Positions 36,148 through 46,370 of a DNA stretch of 64,000 nucleotides are shown here, piece by piece (position 1 is the first letter of the stretch; each line of letters starts with the position of its first letter). Origin of the DNA: Cyanodermella asteris (taxonomy: Eukaryota; Ascomycota; Lecanoromycetes; Ostropales; Stictidaceae); contig UYJD01000003.1 in NCBI GenBank assembly GCA_900618795.1, positions 869,814 to 933,813 of the forward strand. Direction: 5' to 3'. Position numbers and translations under genes: made by a program. Under the pieces are notes generated by a model. It saw only the letters and a program-made list of their open reading frames with translations. It made no database searches and was not told the DNA's origin.

Positions 36148-37607
36148 TCAATGCCAGTCTCCATCCAGAAGCGTCGAATTGCCCGTTGCCAAGTCCTCAC
36201 ACAGGGACTCGAACGTCCATGGCTTATACACAGCATTCGGCGGCGTGTTGGTATTCTTGAACGGCTTGCCCTCGTATAGATGTGCTCTCGCACCCTCATA
36301 GTTCTCCACCGCATACGTCTCCGGGTCATGAGCAAGTATCCAAGCTCCAAACGCCGCATGCATCATCTTGCCCTTCTGCCTTGCCTCATCACTCTTCCGG
36401 GCCTCCGCATTCGCAACTCCGAAAGCTTGTAGGTAAGAGGTGCGCTCGAAACGCAGGTGATTGTGAATTTCGGTTGCTTCCTTGACTTTGCCTTTGCCGG
36501 CGATGGCGAGGCATGCGGCGAGCGAGACTGCATCTTCGATGGCCTGTGTCGCGCCGTTGCCGGACGTCGGGAGGAAAGCGTGTGCGGCGTCGCCGATCTG
36601 GCAGACGAAACCAGCGGGCGAGGTCCATTTCGTTTGCGGGTCGCGCCACATGAGCTTCCAGTCGATGACTTTCCCGCCAGGCGTTGCGCGGATAATCCGG
36701 TTGGCGACTTCTGGCCAGGTGGAGATGGTCGCAGTTAACTTCATGACCTCCTCGATGGGTGTATTGTGGCTCCATGATTCTTCTGCCGAGCCGGTATCTT
36801 CGTGATCGATCATCCAGTCGATTGTATGTTTTGTCGAGCCGAAGCCGGCAGTGAAGGTGGGTGTATTCCACATCTCGAATGCAGGTCGACCATCGACTGG
36901 GTAGCGCTCGGTGATCAGGTCATCGCCTTCGATGACTGGACGGGGGTATGAAGCGCGGAAGATGGCGCGACCGCTGCTTCTCGAAGATACGGGGGCACCA
37001 GTGATAAGGGGCTGGGAGCGACCTCGACGACCGTCTGCTGCAATGACCACATTCGCCTCGATCTTCGATCCGTCTTGGAGAACAACGCCAGCTATGCCAG
37101 TCGATGCATCCTCGAAGTATTCTGCAGCACCCTTGCCGTATTCGACCTTAACGCCAACTGCTTCGAGCTGCTCCAGTAGCATGGAGTGAAACTCGGGCCT
37201 AGAGAAGCGCCACGGCTTGTACTTTTCTGTGTCGAGATCGGTCGAGATGAAGGCACTGAAGTCGATGGGACCTTTCACGAGCTCGCCCTTCTCGTTGTGA
37301 ATTGTGACTGTCGGGTCGAAGCGAATCTCATTGCGCTTTGCTTCCATGAGCGGCCAGTGTTTCAAGATTGCTAGCGCGCTTGGGCCAATGGCAAAGCTAT
37401 CGCCTGTCTAGTATGAGCGCCATTATACGAGAGCTGGAAACAAATAACTATCATACCATGGAGAGAGTCGGTTGCGGCCTTCTCAATGACTCGCACGTCA
37501 AAGCCCTGGCGCCAGCACTCCAAAGCGGCCATCAGACCTCCCACGCCTGCTCCTGCAACGAGGACAGAAAGTCCCGTAAGAGTCTTGCGTTGCACGCCAG
37601 TGTCCAT
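36148..37607 (-). CDS. FAD-dependent monooxygenase, salicylate-hydroxylase-like
   Basis: Exons 37607-37457 and 37403-36148 (53 bp intron) give 468 residues. The start MDTGVQRK is chosen because the dinucleotide-binding GAGVGGL motif follows at about residue 20, the usual distance; the frame is open further upstream. Other class A flavoprotein marks are the DG motif (AADGRRGRSQ) and the GD motif binding the ribityl chain (IGDAAHAFLPTSGNGATQAIEDA). These enzymes hydroxylate aromatic rings using NAD(P)H and O2. No signal peptide or membrane segment is present. A TATA-like element lies 117-124 bp upstream. The substrate is unknown; the neighbouring 2OG oxygenase makes a small oxidative pathway plausible. 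Confidence 0.9.
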
Positions 37608-38778
37608 CTTCGAAATATTGTGCTTGGGTAGGTCTCGTTCGTAAGGTTTATTGCGCAATGTCGAGTCCAAACTATGGTTAATTAATGTGTGATGGCCTTT
37701 CCCAAGAACAACAGGGAAGGCCATTATATACACAGCGAGACATGATATCTACTTCCACGGCTGTGCTCATATCCTCAGAAATGGAGTCGGCCTTGTGGCG
37801 TCGTGTTGAGACTTCGGGGTCTCATTCGGAGCCGGACAGCGGCTTTGTCGACTTTGCCTCAGTAACATTCTCTATGCAGCGGCGCTGGCAAATGGTGGTT
37901 AGGTCTGAGCCCATGCGGCACGAACGTCTTTGAGTTTCAGCGCTTTGCGGTGACTCGTTCAGCCGCGCTCCGTTCGGGTCCGAGCTATACGGCCCTGGCG
38001 GGGACACTCCAAGGGCTCTCCTCGCCATCAAATATACACATTACTCGCTATGACAAGCTTTTTTAGTGTCAGAGATGCTCAGAAGCCAATCAATCTGATC
38101 TCCACTCAGAGGCAAGACGAATCTGATTACGGTCATACAGCCCTGATCTCCCTTGCAGCTTCCGCGTCCCTGAGTGACATTGCTTCGGACACTCCTTCGA
38201 CGTCGTTGTCAGAAGTACAATATCGGACGCGGGTTTTCGCGAGCGAACAAAAATCTTCATGATGTCGAATGATAGCGACAGAGACAATATTATACCCGTT
38301 TATCGCAACCGATGGGTCAATTTGGTAGATGCATAGACAACCGTTTTGATCGTGAGAAGTCTCCAGACAGTACAGCCAAAAACGACAAGGTAAATTGCTT
38401 TGCGACGAGTGAATACCCAAAAACGCCGCACGCAGAAAGCATTCTTCGCCAAATCTAGCATGGTCCAACCAGATCCATGGAATTTAGGTCCCTCTGGTGA
38501 TAGTGCATTCAATTGTTGCAGTGCTGGACCTTCCTGTGGGTTGTGATCTCACGCTGTCCGAGTCGGCGAATCCACACCGAATGTCCGGCTGGTCCGGCGG
38601 CACAGCAACGAGTGCCATCCATCTGATCTTCGCATCTCACCACCTACGCTGTTCTCGCCGCGGACTAGGCCTGATCCTGAAATTATTCATGACTTTCTGA
38701 CCGCAATTATTGCTCGTCGCGCTACATCGAGAGCGAAGGATGGATCGCCTTCGCCGTAAAAGTGCCTGAGCCCATGGT
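37608..38778. other. Divergent promoter region of monooxygenase and AIM9-like genes
   Basis: 1.17 kb with no supportable gene; it holds the TATA candidate of the monooxygenase. Confidence 0.5.
37724..37731 (-). promoter_or_regulatory. TATA-box candidate of the FAD monooxygenase gene
   Basis: The minus strand reads GTATATAAT here, 117-124 bp before the ATG at 37607. Sequence match only. Confidence 0.45.
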
Positions 38779-40646
38779 ATGGCCTTGGCTGAGATTCCAA
38801 TCACCGCGATGATGCGCAGCTGCTTCATGAGAATCACGAGACCTATCTCAAGTCATGTTCGCCCGCGGTTACCGACGAATGCCAGAAGATCGCTTAATAC
38901 TGCCAGTGCTTCAGACCATCTTTTCGAGTATACAAGCGGAAGATGGCTATGGAACGAGCAGGAGCAGCGCAGAGCTCGATCCCGTCGTTTCGACGTTTCT
39001 GGCTTGCAGCAAGTTGTCTGCCAGGCCGTAGGAGCACAAGAATGCGTCTCGCTCGAGAAGGTTGGCGAGGGGAATTACAACAAGGCATATCGCTTGATAA
39101 CCAATGACGGTGAAAGAGTGATAGCCAAGATTCCTCATCCAAATGCAGGCCCGCAGTCACTCACCACGGCATCGGAAGTCGCGACCATGAAGTTTGTGAG
39201 AGACTGTTTGCATGTTCCTGTTCCGAAGGTCCTTGCCTGGAACGCTTCCAGTCAAAACTCGGTTGGTGCGGAATACATCGTCATGGAAGAAGCGAAAGGA
39301 ACTCGGTTGAACGAAGCATGGCAAACGCTTCCAATACGAGCCAAGGATGATGTTGTCACCGAAATTGTCGACATTGAACGGAAGCTTCTGTCCGTTGTTT
39401 TCGATAAGTATGCCATTCTGCCCTGACACGCGTGATTTTTCGCCCGAGCTAATGCTTGCCTCAGAATTGGGTCCTTGTACTTCAGTGACTCCGGTGTTCC
39501 TGGTTGCGTACCCGCGGGTATTACTGTTGTCTCCGGGATCGAGGGACCCGATGATGGCATCTCGTCTCGGTTTTGTATTGGGCCCATAGTTCGGAGAGAA
39601 TTCTGGGAGCAGGAGCGCAGTGAAATGCATCAGTACCATGGCCCTTGTATGCCCCCGAACCTTGCGAATAAGTCACTCGTGGCTGACCGTGAATTCAGGG
39701 AGCTCCTCGCTCGAGTATCTGGAAGCCGTTGTCGATCGCGAGACCGACTGGATCAAAACTTTTGCTAAGCCGGAGGACACGACATTCCACCCGTGGCATT
39801 ACACAAGTCCCACGCAGAAAGATCCCGAAGCTCATGTGACGGCTTTGCGTCGGCTTCGCTCCGCACTGCCGCTAATCCTACCACGCGACCCGGATCTCGT
39901 CTCACTCAGAATGTGGCATCCCGATTTTCACGCCGGCAACATCTTTCTCGACTCCTCGGGACGAATCTCTAGCATCATCGATTGGCAAGGAGCCTGGACT
40001 GCGCCATTGTTCATTGGTGCAAACCCCCCATCGATTCTAGATTATGGAATTGACATGATGATGAAGCTGCCGGACAACTTCAAAACGCTCGACGACGCGA
40101 CAAAAGATCGGCTCCGATATCAGGTATCGCAGTCGATCCTCATTCACAGCTATGAAACTTCAACTTCATCAATAAATCCGTTGATGCATAAGATGATGCG
40201 GCATCCGCACGGCAAGACTCTCAAACTCCTCGAGGCTTTCGCCGGCGCCTCCTGGGATAATGGTCTCGTATACCTGCAAGAATGCCTATTGCAGGTTGAG
40301 AGGTACGTCGGTTTTCTTGGAGTTTCTCCTTACATAAATCATGCTTGTTGACAACTTAAATAGAGAATGGGAATATTTCCACACAGACGAGCCGTGTCCT
40401 TATCACATAGGCGACGACGAGGTCAAAAGTCACCATGAAGAGGCCGACGGCTTCAATCGAATCCGGGAGTTCTGGGACGAGATGCGAGACATTCTGTCGG
40501 AAGACGGCTACGCATCGAACAGCACGTTCCCGGATGCCGTGCAGACCCTCAAGAATATACGCGCAGCCGGACTGGAGGCCATGGAGAGCGAGGATAGGGA
40601 AGAATTCGACCGCGACACTCGCTGGATCCTGGACTTTTCGACATAG
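38779..40646 (+). CDS. aim9: AIM9-like mitochondrial protein with aminoglycoside-phosphotransferase fold
   Basis: Exons 38779-39407, 39465-39646, 39699-40302 and 40364-40646 give 565 residues; all introns are 52-61 bp with good signals. An alternative start at 38809 begins MMRSCFMRITRPISSHVRPR, an Arg/Ser-rich presequence for mitochondrial import, and may be the real one. The kinase-like fold shows the nucleotide loop VGEGNYNKAYRL, the catalytic-type HPDFHAGNIFLD (about residue 343) and the metal-site IIDWQGA. The HQYHGPW segment joined across intron 2 and the order of blocks match fungal Altered inheritance of mitochondria protein 9. The biochemical reaction of this family is not established. 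It ends 178 bp from the end of EMC1 in a convergent pair. Confidence 0.9.
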
Positions 40647-40824
40647 CAGTTTATGAAACACATTAATCACGCACTTGAGAGTTTGACAGCTGCTAATGAG
40701 TACATAGCCTGGAGAAATAGGCAGTGAATGAGCCTGTACGAACACGGTTACCCGTGGAGCATGCTGGGATATGTCGCTTCTTTTTATCTATCCTTTACCG
40801 TATCGTATATCAAACATCACCACT

Positions 40825-43773
40825 CTAGCTCCTCCAAAGCCCATCAATCTGTTTCCGCCTCGCCATGGGCCCCAACAGTCCCGTCCCAACCGCCAGCGCC
40901 ACACAAGTCAGCACCAGCTGAATCTTGCCAAAGCCCTTCCCCAACACATCGAACGCGCCAATCGGCGAAACCCTGATCCCAAAGATATCGAGATCACCGT
41001 ATGCGAACACTAAACTCGTGCTCTCCATTTGCGTGGGCGTGGAGACGATCCTCTCGATCCCGAGAATCTCCCGCTTATGGCTCAAGAACCATGTGGGAGC
41101 AAAGTCGAGATGCGGCTGGTATCGGGGGAGACCCTCTTCGCGTTCGGTGGGTGTGGGGTCGCGGTTCACTGGGCGTCGAGGGGAGAGGAAGGGGACGGGG
41201 ATTGCGAGGAGAGCGGCGAGCGCGGGGGTGTAGACGAGTAGCGACCGTGGCGTGATGCCCTGGAGAGTCGAGGTCGTGGCGAGGGATGTGATCGGTGCGG
41301 TAACGACGTACGCAGCGGACTTGACATTTGGGCTGTAAGGATTGGTGAGTGAGCTTTGATTGTGTGCCTGGCCTAGTGGACCGCGGTCGTTGGCGAGCTG
41401 AGACTCGAACAGCTCTGATACAACCAGCTGATATCCCTGGACACCGGAAGTTGGAGAAGAGCTTCCGGCAGGGGTATCGGCTGGGGCGGATGAGAACAAG
41501 CTGTAGGCAAACCAGTTCTCGGAAAAGACAATGGGTGTCTCGGCGTTGACGTCGACGTTGGTGTGCTTGGTCGAGTAAAGCACGTTTCCGCTGACTGTAT
41601 CCAGCAAGTAGACTGAAAGGCTGGATTTGCTGGTCGCTGTCACTAATGCAAGATTATTGGACAAGTACTTGTAAAGCACGTTCCTATCGCCCAGTGCACG
41701 ACCAATAGAAGCCACAGGATCATGAGGCGGCCGTGTTGTGATTGACCTAATAGTCTCTCCCTCCTGAGGCTTGAATGACCATGCGAGTGTCGTTTTGCCT
41801 TCCTTAGCTGCTTTCCAGCCTACAACATCTGAGCTTCGTTGGGTAACGATCACGGTGTTTTCGGCAACATTCTCAGGCAGGTGCCCAGGGGCATTCTCGA
41901 AATTGATCCCAAGGAGTGCCGGACTTCGGTTTGTAGTTTGCACGTTCACGTAATGCAGGACTCCAGCCTCCGGTCTTGCTTTGTCGTGCTGGATGATTCT
42001 TCCGTTGACAGGATCGATGAGAAGTAGTTCGCCAAATAGACCGAGGATGCGAGCACCCGTGGCATCCGACTCAATAGATCTGACTTGCCATGTCTCGCCC
42101 TCATCCAAGTCGCCGACTTGCATCGTCCAGAGGACTTGTCCCCATGCAGAAGGACTCAAAGCCGCAACCCGGCCCTTCTTGGTAGCTATGATCAAGACCT
42201 TGTTAGAGGCAAAGCCTTCCTTGTCTGTCAAAGGGCTAGTTTCGCCAATTTCCAGCCCCGTCAAACTGCTGAAAAGTCGTGATGGCAACTTTTGGAGCCA
42301 GTTTGGCAGATGCTGGAGGTCTGTGATGTGTCGCTGCAGACGATGAATGTATGCAGAGACGGGATTCGACTCGATCTCGGCCGCCAATGCCTCGACGAGG
42401 TGGTCTTGAGACGGGATGTCAACAAACGCCGCAGCAGCAATTCCCGTCAGGCCTTCGTAGCGTCCCCAAGTGAAAGCTCCGTTCTGCAGCAGTAGCCAGT
42501 CTCCCTCTGCATTGACATACGCATTGCGAATCGAGAAATGGCTGCCACTGCGCGGAGCAAGCTCAGACACTGCGAAGAGAGCTTTGCTGTTGAACGCTGG
42601 CGGTGACGAATCAGGAGTGAAGCTCCAGGTCTCCAAAGCAGTGGCTGACGTTGAAGCGTAGAGTATGTTCTCGACTTCTGTATGACGAGTAAAGTAGACA
42701 TCCTTCTCGCTGCTTCCAACACTGAAGGCCCCAGGCCCCGATACCTGATCAAGCGCAAATGATCTTGTAATTTTGCCGGTCTTGAGGTCATCGACATGCC
42801 ACACTTCACCTCGGTGTCCGTCGTAAGTATCGAACTGAATAAGAAAGTAGGGGTCGGCGTTCGTGGCTGACGGCTCCTGGATCGACATCTCGTCAATTCT
42901 TGAAGTTCCATACGGGTTCAGAATCGAAATCGACTTCTGCTTCGTTCCCAGGAGGTTGAACTTGATGTTCTTGACCTTCTCATCCTTCCACGCAACAATC
43001 GGCGCCGGACTCGTACCACTCAGGTGGACAATCGACTCCTCGGAAGCCACGTCCTCGCCGGTCTCGAGCAAGCTCTGCGACAAATCCTTGCCGGTTGTGG
43101 GGTCGACTGTCCGGACCTTGATCTGATAGCCGCCTCTGGGGTTGATCCTGAGAGTGGTGCAGAACAGGTTGGACGCCGAAGCGCTGATACCGAGCGGGTA
43201 CTCATTGGGATCCAGTGCCCCGTTCCACTTAAGACTGCCGTCCACCCCGGATAGGCGCCAGTAGTCACCTCCGGTGATCTCTCCCTCGGTGAGGACAACA
43301 ACATCACCATGGGCACCCTCGAGCCCGAGGACTTCCAGACTCTTGACAGGCCATTCTGCGCTCCATTCCCATACCATGCGCCCGTCTTTCGCATCCCATG
43401 CTCTTACGGTGTTCCCGACAGCGCTGACGATGGTGGTGGAGCTCGTGTGTGCCCGCAAAATGCCGTGCGTGCCTTCTTGCTCGATCGGTCGAACGGTGTC
43501 GTTGGCAAGCACGCGCCATACAAGCTCTCCGTCTCGAGGGTTGATCGCGCCAATGACATTCTGCTCGCTCAACGTATATAGCAAGGTCGCCTTTGAGCCA
43601 GTGTTCGGGGCATGAAAGAATGTGTTCCGCCTGATCGGGGTGCCGACCAAGGTGTGCGCGTAGTCTATGCTGTAGGCCTCATCCTGGAAAACAGCGAATG
43701 CCGTAGGGGCTATTAAAGAGAATATGAGCATGCATAGCGTCCACAAGGGAGCGGACGACTTCAATTGTGCCAT
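40825..43773 (-). CDS. emc1: ER membrane protein complex subunit 1
   Basis: A single exon encodes 982 residues. The ATG at 43773 precedes a signal sequence (WTLCMLIFSLIAPTAFA) that ends near residue 27, followed by VFQDEAYSIDYAH, a hallmark EMC1 start. A PQQ-type beta-propeller fills the luminal part (GAINPRDGELVWR, VRAWDAKDGRMVWEW). The C-terminal domain (DUF1620) contains VLYKYLSNNL and FFLSHKREI-like segments (here WFLSHKREI). A membrane helix (IQLVLTCVALAVGTGLLGPM) sits just before a basic end. EMC inserts tail-anchored and multi-pass proteins into the ER membrane, and EMC1 is its large luminal scaffold. It is divergent from the DUF1330-like gene across 312 bp. Confidence 0.95.
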   Translation of the reverse strand: MAQLKSSAPLWTLCMLIFSLIAPTAFAVFQDEAYSIDYAHTLVGTPIRRNTFFHAPNTGSKATLLYTLSEQNVIGAINPRDGELVWRVLANDTVRPIEQEGTHGILRAHTSSTTIVSAVGNTVRAWDAKDGRMVWEWSAEWPVKSLEVLGLEGAHGDVVVLTEGEITGGDYWRLSGVDGSLKWNGALDPNEYPLGISASASNLFCTTLRINPRGGYQIKVRTVDPTTGKDLSQSLLETGEDVASEESIVHLSGTSPAPIVAWKDEKVKNIKFNLLGTKQKSISILNPYGTSRIDEMSIQEPSATNADPYFLIQFDTYDGHRGEVWHVDDLKTGKITRSFALDQVSGPGAFSVGSSEKDVYFTRHTEVENILYASTSATALETWSFTPDSSPPAFNSKALFAVSELAPRSGSHFSIRNAYVNAEGDWLLLQNGAFTWGRYEGLTGIAAAAFVDIPSQDHLVEALAAEIESNPVSAYIHRLQRHITDLQHLPNWLQKLPSRLFSSLTGLEIGETSPLTDKEGFASNKVLIIATKKGRVAALSPSAWGQVLWTMQVGDLDEGETWQVRSIESDATGARILGLFGELLLIDPVNGRIIQHDKARPEAGVLHYVNVQTTNRSPALLGINFENAPGHLPENVAENTVIVTQRSSDVVGWKAAKEGKTTLAWSFKPQEGETIRSITTRPPHDPVASIGRALGDRNVLYKYLSNNLALVTATSKSSLSVYLLDTVSGNVLYSTKHTNVDVNAETPIVFSENWFAYSLFSSAPADTPAGSSSPTSGVQGYQLVVSELFESQLANDRGPLGQAHNQSSLTNPYSPNVKSAAYVVTAPITSLATTSTLQGITPRSLLVYTPALAALLAIPVPFLSPRRPVNRDPTPTEREEGLPRYQPHLDFAPTWFLSHKREILGIERIVSTPTQMESTSLVFAYGDLDIFGIRVSPIGAFDVLGKGFGKIQLVLTCVALAVGTGLLGPMARRKQIDGLWRS

Positions 43774-44085
43774 TTTGTGCTGCTTGAGCACAGCTTTGGA
43801 GGCTCGATGCTGTCACTTTCGACTGGAGCTCGAAGTCTTGGCGGCGGGCTTTCAGCACCGACTTTCGACCAGAAAGCTTGATGTGCGGAGCGTTTACACT
43901 TCTATCCGAGGCATCTCCACTGACGTTGCTCTCGAAGGCTGGTAGTCTGACGGCTAGGAAGCTTCAATATATGTATCCATCTCGTCTCTTTGCACGTTGG
44001 TGTCTTATCTCTCTTGCACGCGGATGACTCGATACGATACCCGCAACTCATCCCATTCCGAACCTGTGATACTATCATCGACATC
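43774..44085. other. Short divergent promoter region
   Basis: 312 bp shared between EMC1 and the gene at 44086. No other feature seen. Confidence 0.6.
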
Positions 44086-45144
44086 ATGACAATTGCATAC
44101 CTTCATCTCATCCGCTTGCACCCCACGTCCCTCTCCCCACACGCTTTCCTAACGCTTATCCACCAACATGCGCTCTCCTACCACTATACTCCCCTGACGA
44201 CTTCTGTGGCCCGTCACTGGGTCGTCCGTCCCCCTCTAACACATGCCTCCGTCCTGAACCAATCCTGGGACGTCCTCGTCCTCCTCCAACCGCCCTCCGA
44301 TGGCGACGCCCATCTAGTTCACGGGCAGATCCCGACCTCGCTGAGCTGGGCCATAGCCGGCCGCTACACGCTCAAAATCGCGGTCCCAAGCAAGCTACTG
44401 AAAGACTTTGGTGCCCGTAACGAGGCGATAAGAGCCCGGAAGATGCCGGAATACGATATGCGCAGACTTGAGGAGATCTCGAAGAGCGTCAGTATGGAGA
44501 ATAAGGGGCATTTGGAGGCGAATCCGGAGCTCTTGGAGTTTGCAAAGGGATTGATGGGGGAGAGGCCGGGGGTTGGAGGTGCATTAGTTGATGGGAGTGG
44601 ACCAGTGACTATGTTGAACTTTTTGAGGTTTAACGAGGTTGAGCCGGGTAGGGAGAGCTATAAAAGGTATGGGAAGGAGTTCGCGGCCTCCGTAGGAAGT
44701 AAGAGAGGCGGGGATGCGAAGATCGTGGGACGGATTCTGGGGCATGAGGGCAGTATTAGCGGCGCCGGAGAGTGGGACGAAGTTGCAGTTGTTCACTATC
44801 CCAAGTACGTTCGATTCGAATGCCCGGGGACGAGAGGCGGAGGACGACATCGCGATTTTGACTTTGCAGGACTTCTACTGACACGCTCGACAGTATCGTT
44901 GCGTTTTGCGATATGGCATCGGGAGCAGATTATCAGGAGGCTAATTCAAAATTCAGGCTTCCGGTGAGTTGATTCTCAAGCCTCGGGACCTTCTTCCTAA
45001 GGCCACGGCTTGCCATCGTCTATCAATGGTGTGTTTGAGCATCAGGACCACCCACTGACACCATCACAGGCCTTGAAAGACACGCTTCTTCTCTGTACAA
45101 CAGAATTGGCGGTGAAACCAGAGTCTCCAGCAGCGAAATTATAA
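44086..45144 (+). CDS. DUF1330-like dimeric alpha/beta-barrel protein
   Basis: Exons 44086-44804, 44894-44963 and 45070-45144 give 287 residues. The 89 and 106 bp introns have GTACGT and GTGAGT donors and CAG acceptors; splicing joins HYPNIVAFCDMASGADYQEA and then ALKDTLLLCTTELAV. The C-terminal 120 residues (GPVTMLNFLRF, KRYGKEFA, EWDEVAVVHYPNI, Y...R.PALKDT) match the layout of DUF1330 proteins, small ferredoxin-like barrels. The first 150 residues contain a short His-rich N-terminus and a LVLLQPP-type strand that may form a second barrel half. No catalytic role is known to me. It is divergent from EMC1. Confidence 0.75.
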
Positions 45145-45211
45145 GAACCGGCAGTCTGCCTAGTTCTCCTCAAAATTGAGACGACGACTCATCAATCTCG
45201 TCCGCAGAGAT

Positions 45212-46002
45212 CTACCTCTTCACCAATTTGATAGGCAGTTCCTTCTGCAACATGATGTTCACGTTTGACTCAATCTCATCGTACAACACGCGAATCGCCT
45301 GGTCGCTGGTCCTTTCCAAAGCTTTGTCTTTGTTTCCATCACATTCTGCGAGGGTTGCGTCACTCACGACCAGCTCAAGCGAGTATCCCGAAAAGGTCGT
45401 CGCCATAGCTGCAGTCATCCCTGTAAGAACAAATGCCTTCCCAGGACAAGACCTCGCGCCGATTCCAAAGAGGAAGTAGGAGCCCGGGACAACTTCCTTC
45501 TTCTCAATTGCATCTGTTCTCAGCCATCGCTCTGGATCAAATAGAAGCGCTGGCGAGCCGTGCAGCTGTTAGTATCTTGACTCGGAAATATTCGGATCAG
45601 CCCAGACTTCTTCATTTCGAAACTCCGCTGGGACGTTCAGAAGGCAGAGTGTGTCTGCCGGGATAGTATGACTGACGCCATCACTATCGACGACGGTGGT
45701 AGGTGAAACCGCAAGACGCGGAATAAACTGAACGACAGAGTACAGGCGCAAGACCTCCTTCTGCACCGCACCGGTCATGCCAGCTTGCAGCGCCGGATAA
45801 TCTTGCTCGGCGTTCAGTTCATCAACGGAGCGACCCGCGAGCCGATCGTCGAGCTCGGCTTGGACCTTGCGTAGAACATGAGCCACCAGAAGTCGGTGAT
45901 GTGAACTCTGCGAATTAGAGTTAGTTCTGCGTCTGATCCAAGAGGTGACAAACTTACGGAGAGTAGAAGGGTCGGGAATCCCGATGACTTGGCAAATGGC
46001 AT
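45212..46002 (-). pseudogene. Cytochrome P450 C-terminal remnant
   Basis: Only the C-terminal part of a P450 is recognisable: HVLRKVQAELDD, the K-helix ExxR in KEVLRLY, NEEVWADPN, the FDPERW block and the heme loop FGIGARSCPGKAF with its Cys ligand. A TAA at about 45566-45568 breaks the frame between the NEEVWADPN segment and FDPERW, and the frame then runs on without shift to 45212. Upstream, a good 50 bp intron (45908-45957, GTAAGT...CTAAC...CAG) joins a short exon, but the oxygen-binding I-helix (AGxET) and the whole N-terminal half are absent. It is therefore a truncated and interrupted gene copy. It lies 222 bp past the end of, and on the same strand as, the DHA2 carrier gene. Confidence 0.75.
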
Positions 46003-46370
46003 GATGCTTTCTTGATGAAGATGCCCTTCTCGTTTCGAGGCCTACCTACTTAGTCGAGTGAGGACTGCGTATCCACGTCATAGTCCCTGCGGACGTGATT
46101 CCTCAGATGTACAGACGTCTTGGTGCCCTTTGACTTATTGGCGATGGCTTAGATGTTCTTGATTCGGTCGCGAGGATGACGGCCTTGAATCGAAGCGAGC
46201 AGCCACTATTGGCGTTCAGTTCACGGACCAGACGAGGCGCGAGCGCGTCGCGATCAAATTGATCAAATCTGTATAAGCTGCAATCCATACAAGTTTTCAT
46301 GTATTTATTCTGGGCATCGCTGGCTACCTGAGAAATGTCACCGACCCAATCACCGTACATCAAGAGGCCG
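46003..46370. other. Spacer between P450 remnant and MFS gene
   Basis: 368 bp where the missing N-terminal half of the P450 would be expected. I see no P450-like sequence left. Confidence 0.5.
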
